From: Siphonodentalium dalli
Taxonomy: Eukaryota > Mollusca > Scaphopoda > Gadilida > Siphonodentaliidae
DNA length: 64,000 nucleotides
Assembly: GCA_032622095.1 (NCBI GenBank)
Contig: CP136063.1
Span: forward strand, 120,858,723-120,922,722
Reading direction: 5' to 3'
A model generated the notes under the pieces. The model was not told where the DNA came from. It saw only the letters and a program-made list of their open reading frames with translations, and searched no databases. This document shows positions 45,721 to 56,196 of this stretch, piece after piece (position 1 is the stretch's first letter; each line of letters opens with the position of its first letter). A program made the position numbers and the translations under genes.

Positions 45721-46120
45721 AAAAAGTGTCATTTTTCTGTCTATTTTTTATTGGTGGTCTCATATGACGCCAACCCTAATGCTTTAGTCTTAAATGCAAT
45801 CCCTTCATAAATGCACAAAGAAATAGGGCATCACCACCATGTTCAATTTGGTATATGATATACTTTATTTCATATGGTCATTGTTTACTTTTGATAACCT
45901 TCTGTTTAGATCACATTTTTAAATACCACTTTTTATGGTATTTGTGCAATTACGGCCCGGACACTATGCTAAAGATAAATCAAGTGAATTTTAATTTTAC
46001 CCTCACAAATAAACATTAAATACAGCCATACAAAGTAAATATAAAGCGATTGCGTTGGGTTAACATTAGTATTAGAGTTTTCAGGTTGAGTTGGTAATTT
46101 TAATACATAACATATATCGT

Positions 46121-46134
46121 GTTGCCATGGCAAC
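46121..46134. promoter_or_regulatory. perfect palindromic RFX X-box-like site
   Basis: GTTGCCATGGCAAC matches the textbook RFX X-box (GTTNCC, no spacer change, GGNAAC) on both strands. Whether RFX binds here cannot be told from sequence; no gene start is recognised nearby. Confidence 0.5.
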
Positions 46135-46225
46135 TGATAGCGAAAATATCGCAAAATTACCATTTTCGAATGAAAATGATAAGGCTTGCGAATAATTTCT
46201 CAGAATTAATTCCACCAACAGGTGG

Positions 46226-46268
46226 CATATCTCCATCAAAAATGGCCGCCATTTTTGATGGAGATATG
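46226..46268. repeat. 43-nt perfect palindrome with back-to-back YY1-like motifs
   Basis: Arms of 21 nt (46226-46246 and 46248-46268) are exact inverse copies around a single C. The centre reads AAAATGGCCGCCATTTT, two facing YY1-type cores. Confidence 0.9.
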
Positions 46269-46734
46269 TCCCTTTTCGACTCAGATGTGACATGTCGATC
46301 ATAATAATACAGGTCCAATTTCGAAAATGGTTTGGTTCAATGAATGTTATCTGATTTATTCCCCTTTTTGACTCAGAATTTCTTTCTAATTTTTGGTGTA
46401 TGGGATGGGAACTTCATTTAGTGTATACAATGTTACCCTCTCTGTTAAACTTTCTACTCAAGGTATCATGGGAGCATGATTCTCTCAGTCCATATCCTTA
46501 CTGCTATGTACCTGTACTCCCTGATAGCACGGGCGTTATCACACCCCATATCATTTTATCTAGATTGTAGATCCCTTCAGTCCGTGTTTTTTTTTCTCAA
46601 TTGTCAGCCGATTTTTATCAAAACTTGGCTGTTAATATGGCGAGAGACCGTTGGCGGGAGTCCTCATGTGGCAACAAACCAATATAACAGCGCCTTTTAT
46701 TGATGGATTCTGACCATTTCTGAATGATTTCCGA

Positions 46735-46926
46735 TGAAAAACATGGCCGCCGGCAGCTATCTTGGATTTCACTCTTTGCATGACTAAATCCTTTGCCACA
46801 CCATACAGACCATCTCCCTCATCTGATCAACACCAAACTTTATAACGATCTTCGGGGTGACCTCTAGATGGGAGCCATTTTTTTCCCAAAATCTGTTAAA
46901 AAACATGACCGCCAGCAGCTATCTTT
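46735..46926 (+). mobile_element. family A interior fragment
   Basis: ACATGGCCGCCGGCAGCTAT, CTTTGCATGACTAAATCCTT and CTAGATGGGAGCCATTTTT modules. It leads directly into the left arm of the foldback. Confidence 0.6.
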
Positions 46927-49595
46927 GATTTCAAATTTGAATCCATCGCCGCACACTGCAACCCGCTTTTATTATATATGTTTTATGTTAACTGATCATT
47001 GGAGCAATGGAATATGCCATTATGTGGGTCGCAGGCCCTTCCAATCTATCAAACTTTTAAGTTTACAGAAAGCGGTATAAAATTCCACCAAAAATCACCA
47101 TTGGGATTCTGGTCATATTACAAAAAAAATGAGCAGAACTGTGCAATGTAAGTGAGACATACCTTTATTTATGAATATTAATCGCTTACAGGTTGTGGTT
47201 GATAGACAAAATTGACTTATATGCCTTATATATTGAATACTAACGTTGCTGATACACCTTGCTTAATAGTTAACCACTGACATTACCAGAACTATTGGAG
47301 TTTTCTCACAAAGTTAATATATGATGTATATGCAAGTCTGGAAGGTATGAATGGCCGTGTGTAGGGAATGTGTATACCTGGAAGAGCTGTATGGTCATTG
47401 GTAAGGTGTTTTGTATACAGTGTTCGCGTTGGACTGAAAAATATTGTGGCCAAAACTTTATCGGCCAAATATTTTTTGACAAAATTATGTGAAGCCAGGT
47501 TGTTATTAGACGGGATGCAGGTTTGCATGGTACGATATTTCCGAAGTACAAAATACTTTCGTCGCCTAACTTCGTCGGGATTGTTGATCTTTTCAGCACT
47601 TTTGAATTAGCTTCCCGTATCCATTTGGGGTAAAAATAAAGTTTGGCCAAATGAATTTTTTATTGGACAATTTCGAAACACTATGTATACCTAGAGTGAT
47701 CCTATGTGGGTGGAGAATATGTATATGGCGTGACTGTATTGGTAATGCTGAGGTGAATAGGTATACATTACGTGACTGTATGATCATGAATGTGGTGAAT
47801 ATGTATACCGGGAGTGACTATGTGGTCATGGGTCAGGCGTAGGAGTGTACCTGGTGTGCCTACATAGTGACTCATTACTGTATGGTCATGTGTGAGGTGT
47901 ACGGTGTACCCAATTGTGGCTGTATGGCCTTGTGTGAGGTGTTTGTCTATAAAGCAGGTGGCCATATGACCATTGGTGAGGTGTATATGTATGCATGTAG
48001 TGATTCTGATGTCATGGGTGGGTGTATATGTATATGTCGAGTGGCTATATGGCAATGGGTGTGGTGAATATGTATACAGGGAGTGACCATATTGTCAATG
48101 GTGAGGTGAATATGTGTACAAGGAGTGACTCTATGACCCTGAGTGTGGAGCATACCGTAGGTATATAGGAATTTGGGTCATGTGCAGGTGTATACCCGGT
48201 GTACTGCAAGGTGACTCGTGTCTGTATGGTCATTTGTGGGGTATTATGTATACCCAAGTGTGGCTGTATGGTCATGGGTGAGGTGTACAGTGTATGTGTA
48301 TAAAGCATTTAGCTGTATGGCCATTGGTGAGGTGTATATGAATGCCTGGAACTATTCAATGGTCATGGGTGGGTGTATATGTATATCTTGAGTGGTTATG
48401 ACCATGAATGTTGCGAATATTTATACACGGAGGACTATAGTGAGTTGAATATATGTATACAAGGGGCTGTATGATCATGCATGTGGTGAATAGATATACA
48501 GGGAGTGACTATATGGTCATGGGTCAGGTGTATTAGTATACCTGGTGTGCATGTATGATGACTCCCGGCTGTATGGTCATGGATTGGGCGTACGTATATA
48601 CCCAATGATGGCTGCAGGGTCATGGGTGAGATGTTTGTGTATAAACTGAGTGGTTACATGGTCTGGTATATTTGTCTGGTCTATATATAGAGTGACTCTA
48701 TGGCCATGGGTGTGCTGCAAAGGTGGGTCTATTGTGGCTATCGCTTTCCACAATAACTCAAGTATATGCTAATTAATAGAGATGTTTTGTTGTCAATTGA
48801 ATAAGTAACATTTTAATAACCAAGTGGGTTACAATTTGCTACCTTTTCAGGACAGCATAGAATAATGTACGGGATATATGTGGATTTTACCAAATCTGAT
48901 TGCCATTTTGCAAGCCATCTTGAGTAATTTTGTCTAAAACCACCCCCTTGTGACACATTTAAGACAGTTCAAAACGATAACACCTTTAATACCAGAGATA
49001 GTTCCATTTTACTTGAACAAAATTGTCCAAACCTGAAAAGTCAATTTGTGCCGATTTTGATATAATGTAATCCAAAAAATCCAGTATGTCTGGTAATGTC
49101 AGTGGTTACAGTAGTAACTATTAATCAATGTCCAAGGTGCATCAGCAATGTTAGTATTCAATGTATAGAAGGATTATAGTATTCAATGTATAGAAGGATT
49201 ATAGTCGATTTTATTCACGAACCATAACTTGTAAGTTATTGCAATATGTGCTGGGGCAATATAGCTACCATTTTCCATAATATGACTGCCATTTTGGCGG
49301 TCATTTTTTTAAGTCAGTGACAATTTTGGTTCCATTGAGTTGGAATATTCATAAGTAAAGGTATGCCTCACTTATGCACAGTTCTGCTCATTTCTTTTTG
49401 TAATATGACTAGAATCACAATGGTGATTTTTTGCGAAATTTTATAGCACGATCTGTAAAATATTAATTTTTAGAGATCGGAAGGGCCTGCTACTCACAGA
49501 ATGGCATATTTCATTGCCCCAATGATCAGTTAACATAAAAAATATATAATAAATGCGGGTTGCAGCATGCGGCGATGGATTTAAACTTGAAATCC
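46927..49595. repeat. foldback structure: about 360-500-bp inverted arms around a minisatellite
   Basis: The left arm (46927-47289) and right arm (49090-49595) are inverse copies. Shared phrases include ATCCATCGCCGCA, ATGTTAACTGATCATTG, AAAATCACCATTG, GAGCAGAACTGTGCA, and innermost TAACCACTGACATTACCAG. Identity is roughly 80-85% by eye over the outer 250 bp; the right arm is longer because of internal additions, including a 25-bp duplication around 49160-49205. Loop is 1.8 kb. Confidence 0.75.
47330..48720. repeat. minisatellite with 345-bp higher-order period
   Basis: Degenerate units built from GGCTGTATGGTCATGGGTGA, GGTGTATATGTATAC and GGGAGTGACTATATGG, about 45-60 bp each. A landmark phrase GTATACCTGGTGTGC followed by GTGACTC appears at 47845, 48190 and 48536, i.e. 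every 345-346 bp. Long - strand frames across it (rich in His and Thr) are by-products of the repeat. Confidence 0.8.
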
Positions 49596-50275
49596 AAACA
49601 GCAGAAACTAATCTAGAAAATATCAGTGAAAAATAGTCACATTTTTCACTTCCGTCGGCCATATTGGTGGCCATCTTGGAATGGGGAGTTCCAAATTTAA
49701 ACCTAAAATGATAGCATTGTGTCTTAGCTTCACAATAATATATACATTTGTATACATTTGTGAAGATTTTCTCTCTATAATTTGCATCAATCTAACTTAT
49801 AGTGCCTTGTCTAAAAACACGGCGACCATGTTGAACGCCATCTTGTTTCGTATATGCGCGGACATTTTCTTTCCATGTTAACATTGCTTAAAAGTTGAGG
49901 GACATAATCAGGAATAAAATGAGTGAGGTGAAGTTAAGACCTGTTGTGTGCGGTGTAGAAGTACCCTATCAGCTTCCTGAATATTATATTTGCGCTTTCA
50001 TTGCCATCGCGTGACCTTTTGACATCTGGTGCATCGTCAATGACAACGTCATATATTTTTTGCTACCGGTGAATATTGAAGTATTCCAATACCCACAAAA
50101 TGACACATCGCCTGTTAAATTCAATCACAATGACATCCCCCATATATGGGATACCATTTCCCCCACCACATCATAATGGTAACACATTAGGGTACATAAA
50201 AATACAAATTGTGGTAGGTTAATCATAAAGACAAACAATATGACCTAAAGTGATAAAGACAGCATTTTTTTTACA
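49596..50275. other. unannotated stretch with a YY1-like motif block
   Basis: CGGCCATATTGGTGGCCATC at 49658-49677 followed by TTGGAATGGGG resembles a family A module. Otherwise no gene or repeat recognised. Confidence 0.4.
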
Positions 50276-52612
50276 ATGACCTTGACCTTTCACAATGCCC
50301 TTGACCCTTGAGATGAGTACTGGCAGTCCGTTATGGAGAATAGATTTATATAAATATTATTACACCAATAAGTCCAGTCCTGTCACCAATATACTTGATA
50401 TATGATAATTTTCCAGAATTCTCCAAAGTCACACACTGTTGCTATGGTAACACCAATTGTAGGAAACTAAGTGATAAGAAGCTTGTTAACGTTGGTTTCC
50501 AATGTCTCCAGTATATTGGCTTTATGAAAACATATGTTGCTGAAATTCACAAAACATTTTACGAAACCCATTTTTTATTACAAATGACAGGCTATTACTA
50601 TGGCAAAGATGGCAAATAGTTCAAACTGGAAAACGAAATACATCTATAAGGCAGTTCATACAACAAATTGAAGGCAAGAAACCTCCGATTCTACATAAAT
50701 TACATGGTTTGGGGTTATTTGCGAAATAAATGCATTTAGGGGCAGGTGAATGTAGAATTACTTGATGTAAATGAACATATTATTAAATGACCTTGACCTT
50801 AATGGATGACCTTGACACAAATGTCTCTCCCCATTTATATTATGAAGTGCCCAATCACTTGTATTCTCAACATAGATACTAATATCAAACATAGTACCAA
50901 TTAGTTTCACAGAAAGAGGTATTTCCCGTTTCCTCCCATTTTCTAGATGGCGTTGCCATGGAAACCAAATTTATTCCTCACCAGTACCTGGTAGTTACCA
51001 GTGTTCGCGCTGTCGGTAGCCAAATTAGCCAATGGCTAATCTTTTTCGAATTTGGCTAATAAAAATTTCATTTGGCTAAACTTTTGGCTAAACTTTTTTT
51101 GACCCCAAATGGAGACTGAAAGCATGAATTTTTGGCAAGTGGGTTTTCAATTCTGTGATGTGAACGATCTAGTCCGAAAACATTGTAAGTGGGAATATAT
51201 CGCCGACTGTACAAAAGGAAACCCGATCGCGGACAGTACAAAGGGAACCCCGTCACTCTTCACGAAACAGCAAAATATCATTATTTTACATTTAATCCGC
51301 TAATCCCCCATTGTCTGTCTGGTCACTCACGGGACTCCTGCACAATGCATGTTTATGATGACATTGTATTTATGACGGTCAAGGTTTATGAGCACCAAGT
51401 GTAAGACAATAGCTTAATCAGCCAAATGTGAATCACGACAGATATTTTATGGCTATTTGTCGTCAATACCGATACATTCAAAATAATATGCATGCTTTTA
51501 TGACAGATTGCAATTTGATAATGGCGTAACAATATTAAGTTATTAGTTTCCAGATGTCACTTAAATATTTTCGCAAGGATAATTAATATTTAATGATTTT
51601 TAAAAAGATATTGATATAAAACAAAAAATTAATGACATTAAGAAGGACAATCCCGGGTTACCCCCCCCCCCCCAAATCACTCTTCCACATAAAGATTAAT
51701 TAATAAATTTTTAATAAATGATATATATCAAAATATTTCTAGTTCATCAAAATTAGTTAAATTATTGTGTATTTTACCTGTGTCTGTTAGATTTGACGTT
51801 TTAGTCATTAATTGTGAACCGACCAGAAAACGATGATTTAATTTGGCCATAGTTTTTTTTAATTTGGCTAAAAAACATTTGGCTAAAGTTTTTTTCATTT
51901 GGCTAATAAAATTTTCATTTGGCTAAACTTTTGGCTAAAGTTTTTTTCGGTCCAGCGCGAACACTGGTAGTTACTCTTTGTTCAAAGAACATATGTACCA
52001 AATTTCATGCTTTATTCCGGCCAGTCACGATTTTTTTGTTAATTGACTGGGCCGTTTACAACTTCAAAGCTAATCAACGCAAATGTAAAAAAAAAATTGG
52101 CAATTCATATCAATGCATGGCATTAAAATATCGTAACTGGACAATGAAATACACATAGTAGTGTGCTAATGACTCATTTAGAAGGAAATTCATATGTGAT
52201 TATGCTTATAGTCCATGCGTGATACTAGTTGGGAAAATATGTACATTATGGCCGGAAAAATGTAGAATAACTAGTTGCAAATGCCATTTTATCAAATGAC
52301 CTTGACCTTTTGCGATTGACCTTGACACCATCGCTCCCAAAAAATTGTAGCATTATGTTGACAATCAATAGTACTACCCATCTACATAGTCGTAATACTC
52401 ATACTGTCAGCTTGCTCTTCGCAAAATGACATTTCCCATGTTCTCTCATTTTCTAGATACCGTTGCCATGGAAACCAGATTTACTACTTATCGGTGACAG
52501 GTAGCCCGGGCACCCCCCACCAAAAATATTTCACTTGGGACAAGTAACACATGTACCAAGTTTCATGCTTTAATCCGGTCAGTCACGATTTTTCGGTTAA
52601 CTGACCGGGCTA
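50276..52612 (+). repeat. family K repeat array with X-box and nuclear-receptor-like motifs, split by a hAT element
   Basis: Three rounds of the same order: TGACCTTGACCTT-type direct repeats (50277, 50788, 52298), then an X-box-like motif (50438 GTTGCTATGGTAAC; 50952 and 52462 GTTGCCATGGAAAC), then in the later rounds CATGCTTTATTCCGGCCAGT or CATGCTTTAATCCGGTCAGT and CACGATTTTT. After removing the hAT insertion (976 bp with its duplication), rounds are roughly 505-535 bp apart. No coding capacity. Confidence 0.65.
50991..51974. mobile_element. hAT-type non-autonomous element with 8-bp target duplication
   Basis: The element is 50999-51966 (968 bp). Perfect 14-bp TIRs CAGTGTTCGCGCTG and the exact 8-bp duplication GTAGTTAC (50991-50998, 51967-51974). 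Clusters of TTTGGCTAAA, several in a row, lie inside both ends and are likely transposase-binding repeats. C13 tract at 51661-51673. No transposase recognised. Confidence 0.92.
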
Positions 52613-52980
52613 TAACCCTTTACCCAACAAACCGGCCAAAACCGGCCAAATAAAGCTTCAACAGCCTAAAATATCTTCGGTCTGTCTCAATAGAACCATA
52701 TAAATATGGATATCATTGGAACCGGCTCCTTGACCACATTGTGATAGTTACAGTTATGCCCTGTGCCAATGCATTCTCTTATATAAGAGAATGCATTGGC
52801 CTAAAAAATATCTTTTTTTAACACTTTTTACCATTTTTTCTTACATTCTTTAACAATTTTATAATTTTTAATGTGTTAAGCCAATGCATTCTCTTATATA
52901 TGCGAGGCGACCTATGGTCGACTCGCATATATAAGAGAATGCATTGGCACAGGGCCGTTCTGTTGGGTAAAGGGTTAATT
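52613..52980. mobile_element. hairpin-rich MITE with two near-perfect palindromes
   Basis: Outer TIRs TAACCCTTTACCCAACA (left near 52614, right inverse ending near 52978). Inside, 52765-52800 is a 36-nt perfect palindrome beginning GCCAATGCATTCTCTTATA. A second has exact 27-bp arms (52880-52906 and 52922-52948) beginning with the same 20 nt and a loop that can itself pair (CGACC/GGTCG). Four copies of the same 18-nt motif in alternating orientation. TA flanks are possible. Confidence 0.75.
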
Positions 52981-53245
52981 GGAACAAAAAAGTAAAGGAT
53001 CAGATATTCATTCACTAGATCTGATTTGTTTCTACATTTAGCATGGATTGAAGGATATGTTTCTCATTAATATTCTATAACAATGAATATTCTTCCATAA
53101 ATGTATATTAACAGTGTAACATCAATGCATTCAATCACTGAAGGAGGTAATAACAGACCAAATTTGAGATTCTTTGTTTAACTCTGATAACCTTTTAGAA
53201 GAAAATCAACATCTTCCTAGGTTATTTTTTTCTTTTTGCTAAACA

Positions 53246-53302
53246 AAACGAGAGGCTGATCATGATCGGCAGATGTTTAACCCATACCTTCTACCATACC
53301 AA
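53246..53302 (-). mobile_element. family B 3' terminus, - strand
   Basis: AACGAGAGGCTGATCATGAT, CGGCAGATGTTTAACCCATA: the inverse of the family B end, with a modified hairpin (GCCGATCATGATCAGC on the - strand). Confidence 0.72.
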
Positions 53303-53609
53303 CTCGATCTAGACTGAATATACGCCTGTACACATAACATGGAGATGATTGGAAAGATATGTTACTGGGTTTACATTATTTTCTTGTATACATATAAATA
53401 TGAGACAAAACAAAATTCCGGCACATATGCCGGGGTGGGTGGGTGGTCAAAGCCACCAACAAGCAATTTTTTCCGCAACTAAAAAAAAAATTTCCTGCTT
53501 GTTTTTGAGTGTTTTGGCAATGAGTTGGGCTTCAAACCCACTTTGAATGAGAGAAATAATGTAATTCTAACTGTAAACTGACTGCAGGCAGTTATCGTGT
53601 TGTATTTTG

Positions 53610-53725
53610 TTGCAAATTTTGAAATCCAAGATGGCCGCTGGCAGCCATGTTTTTTTGGCCGAATGACCTCAAAATGACTCATTCCTATTTACATGTCCAT
53701 GTTAACATCCATGATAAATAGTATG
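53610..53725 (-). mobile_element. family A interior fragment, - strand
   Basis: TTGAAATCCAAGATGGCCGC, GGCAGCCATG, TTGGCCGAATGACCTCAAAA and TTACATGTCCATGTTAACAT are the inverse of one family A module. No ends. Confidence 0.7.
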
Positions 53726-53899
53726 CACAGAAATTCATATACAGCTGTTTACAGTGAATTTCCCCCCGCAAATCTCTGTTTTAGTGTCAAAAAATGGTCG
53801 GAAAAAACTGCCGAAAACGGAAAAAAATGTGGGGGTGGGTGGGTACAAAAAATGATCGAAAGGGAAAAAATGCCATACGTGCCTGAATTTTTTTTCCGA

Positions 53900-53917
53900 C
53901 CCCCCCCCCCCCCCCCC
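53900..53917. repeat. C18 homopolymer tract
   Basis: Eighteen C in a row after a T-rich stretch. Confidence 0.85.
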
Positions 53918-53999
53918 TGATCTCAAGGCAAATATTTGCTGGAAGGGGTTAATATTTCCTAAAATATTCAAATCGACTGATCAAACCAAAATAGTTCAT

Positions 54000-54510
54000 A
54001 ACAAGAGCATCACTAGGGTGTGGCAAAATATGCTCTTTAGCCATTTCGAATTGTACTGCCACAAAATAAAATAATAATTTGAGCTTACAAAGAATATCTG
54101 ATATACCCCTAATTTCAATACCAAAATGCGGTCAAATTCTAAAGAAAAATGGCCGTAACTCATGCGAAAATAATTGGGACAGAACCCATATTCGAACTTG
54201 GCTTGTAGCTTTTGCTAGAAAACACACATACCAGCTTTGGTTCAAATAAAATAATCCAAATAGGAGGTATCGGTCAAAAACCGAAATGTTATGAAAGCGG
54301 TAAAATTCTAAGTCGAAAAATGGCCGTAACTCATGTAAAAACAAGCAGGTCGCAGACGGCGGTATCCACCGCCGAAATGTGCAGTCAGGGAAGTGCATTC
54401 TCAATAATGTTTGCGTTCTCCGCCGAAATGTGCAGTTGGGGAAGTGCATTCTCAACAAGAGGTGGGATTTTGTCAAAAAGCCTGGCTTGCGAACTCATTT
54501 TAGGACTAAC
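54000..54510 (-). mobile_element. Helentron-like fragments including a family G 3' region, - strand
   Basis: TTCTAAGTCGAAAAATGGCC and GTAACTCATG are the inverse of the GAGTTATGGCC...GACTTAG module; TTGTCAAAAAGCCTGGCTTG plus CGAACTCATTTTAGG is the inverse of the family G end at 3749-3785. A 51-bp direct duplication (CCGCCGAAATGTGCAGT) sits at 54370-54460. Confidence 0.5.
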
Positions 54511-54559
54511 ATTTGTGGAAATTAGCCATGTGACGTTTGTTTATTATTTTTAGTCCAAT

Positions 54560-55015
54560 AACTCTGCTGAAAATATCCGTCCGTCTGTCTGTCTGTCTGT
54601 CTGTAGACACTTTACGCATGGTGCGATAACTGAAATATTTTCTATCTGATCGGAACCAAATTTTGTATATGAATTTCTCAGCACCAAATACAGATCGAGT
54701 TCGAATATGGGTTTGATCCGAGTTTTTTTTACGGAGTTATGGCCCTTTTTCAACTTAGAATTTTTGCATGCTGCCATAACTCAAAAAGAAATTATCTGAC
54801 CATAACCAAATTTGGTATGCGAGTTGCTCAACCCAAAATACATATCGAGTTCGAATATGGGTTTGATTCGATATTTTTTAATGGAGTTATGGCCCTTTGA
54901 CATAGAATTCATGAATGCTTCGATAAATCAACAATTTTTCAACTGATAGGAACCAAATTTTGTATGTGAGTTTCTCAACTCAAAATACAGATCGAGTTCG
55001 AATATGGGTTTGATC
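54560..55015 (+). mobile_element. family B Helentron-like fragment with three regular modules
   Basis: Leader CCGTCCGTCTGTCTGTCTGT to 54604, then modules marked by GCGATAAC (54623), GCCATAAC (54773) and TCGATAA (54920), spaced 150 and 147 bp. GAGTTATGGCCC occurs in each. It breaks off at 55015 into family A sequence. Confidence 0.68.
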
Positions 55016-55305
55016 CGGCACTTTTGTCATGGATATTAACAATGGCATGTAGATGGGAACGAGTCATTCGGCCGAAAAACATGGTCGCCAGCGGCCATCT
55101 TTGATTTCAAAATTCAATCCATTAGCACAGGCTACAGGTCGTACCTTTTGTCTGATCTTTATGCAATTTGTCATGAATGTTGACATTGACATGTAGATGG
55201 AAACGAGTGATTTTGGGGTCATTCGGCCCAAAAACATGGCCACTGGTGGCCATCTTGGATTTCAAAATTAAATCCATTGGCGAGGGCTACAGGTTGTTAA
55301 TGATA
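55016..55305 (+). mobile_element. family A interior fragment fused to family B
   Basis: Starts CTTTTGTCATGGATATTAAC and contains two family A modules (GCCAGCGGCCATCTTTGATT, CACTGGTGGCCATCTTGGAT). It has neither the A 5' hairpin nor a 3' end. Confidence 0.65.
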
Positions 55306-55655
55306 ATCACGTGTTGGCTTCATTATGTCAGTGATATTTAAGTCACTGTCTATAAACAGCACCTCAAAACCATGCAAATATACCAGTTTAATACATTTTC
55401 ACTTCATGTCAAAATTGTTAAGCGTAATTTTTGTCCTGTATGATTGTGAAGGTCTATGTCGCATTAATTACGGCCACCAATTTTCAATTTCTGGCTAAGT
55501 CACTGCGTACCATTTTAGTACATGTATAACTCAATTAACATTTTTATGTGATGTGAATTTAATAAAATAAACGAAAGATTTCAACTCAAGAACCTTTAGT
55601 TTGAACATATGTACATCTTCATCACTGCTTAATATCATTGAATCATTTAGAGGAC

Positions 55656-55904
55656 TTAGTTTTTAAGTTCTTGGAGGAATTCCTTAATCTGGTCCTCAAC
55701 CTCACTGAGTGATTTTCTTCGTTTCTTGTTAGCAGTATGGCGCAAACTATTTGACTGTGTCACGGTCACCAATGATATCTTACTGGTCGTTTCAGCTTTC
55801 TCGACCATAGTATCGGCAGCTTTAACTAAGCTATCAACTTCCTGCTCCAGAAGCTTTTTCTTAATTTTGAGTTCATCCAGCTTATCGATTGTCGATTTTA
55901 TAAT
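55656..55904 (-). CDS. C-terminal coiled-coil fragment of a transposon-type protein
   Basis: An open frame of 82 codons on the - strand, starting after an in-frame TGA, without an ATG, so an exon or fragment. It reads STIDKLDELKIKKKLLEQEV with heptad-like Leu/Val spacing, a middle KISLVTVTQSNSLRHTANKK and an ending EVEDQIKEFLQELKN then stop. Strongly charged and helical. I associate this layout with C-termini of multi-copy transposon proteins in fish and invertebrates, from memory. A CAGGGTTC-type terminus lies 250 bp away (56160-56196), which supports a transposon origin. Not a host gene as far as can be seen. Confidence 0.45.
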   Translation of the reverse strand: MIKSTIDKLDELKIKKKLLEQEVDSLVKAADTMVEKAETTSKISLVTVTQSNSLRHTANKKRRKSLSEVEDQIKEFLQELKN

Positions 55905-56069
55905 TCATCTAGAATTCACGCTGAACTACACTTCTGTTCTAAATTTATAAACCGGTGTTGCAGACATAAGACATGAGAAAATAAATGGTCAAACAGGAAG
56001 CACCGCGTTGTGTTTTACTGGTGTTACGAAAAATAACAACCGGTGCCAGTGACCGGTGCTACATAAAAT

Positions 56070-56196
56070 CGGCCGATTCCAGTATATTCAAGAACACGTA
56101 CTCAGACATCACGGAGTGATTTTTCCAAAACTTTCCAGTATTATTTTCCTATTTCCAGTATCTTCAAGTTTCCAGTACATGCATGCGAACCCTGCT
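56070..56196. mobile_element. right end of a CAGGGTTC-type element
   Basis: Read inverse from 56196: CAGGGTTCGCATGCATGTAC, then TGGAAACTTGAAGATACTGG and AAATAGG. This resembles the left end at 34200 (CAGGGTTCCCGCGGGTCCTGG AAAACC, split). No matching left end or target duplication found, so the element may be truncated; it would include the frame at 55656-55904. Confidence 0.5.

Noticed and set aside
47768-48623. Several overlapping - strand frames of 62-95 codons rich in His, Thr and Ile
   Set aside because: They are periodic translations of the minisatellite and have no independent support.
54575-54605. CTGT repeats as a microsatellite
   Set aside because: They are the normal CCGTCCGTCTGTC leader of a family B element, slightly expanded.
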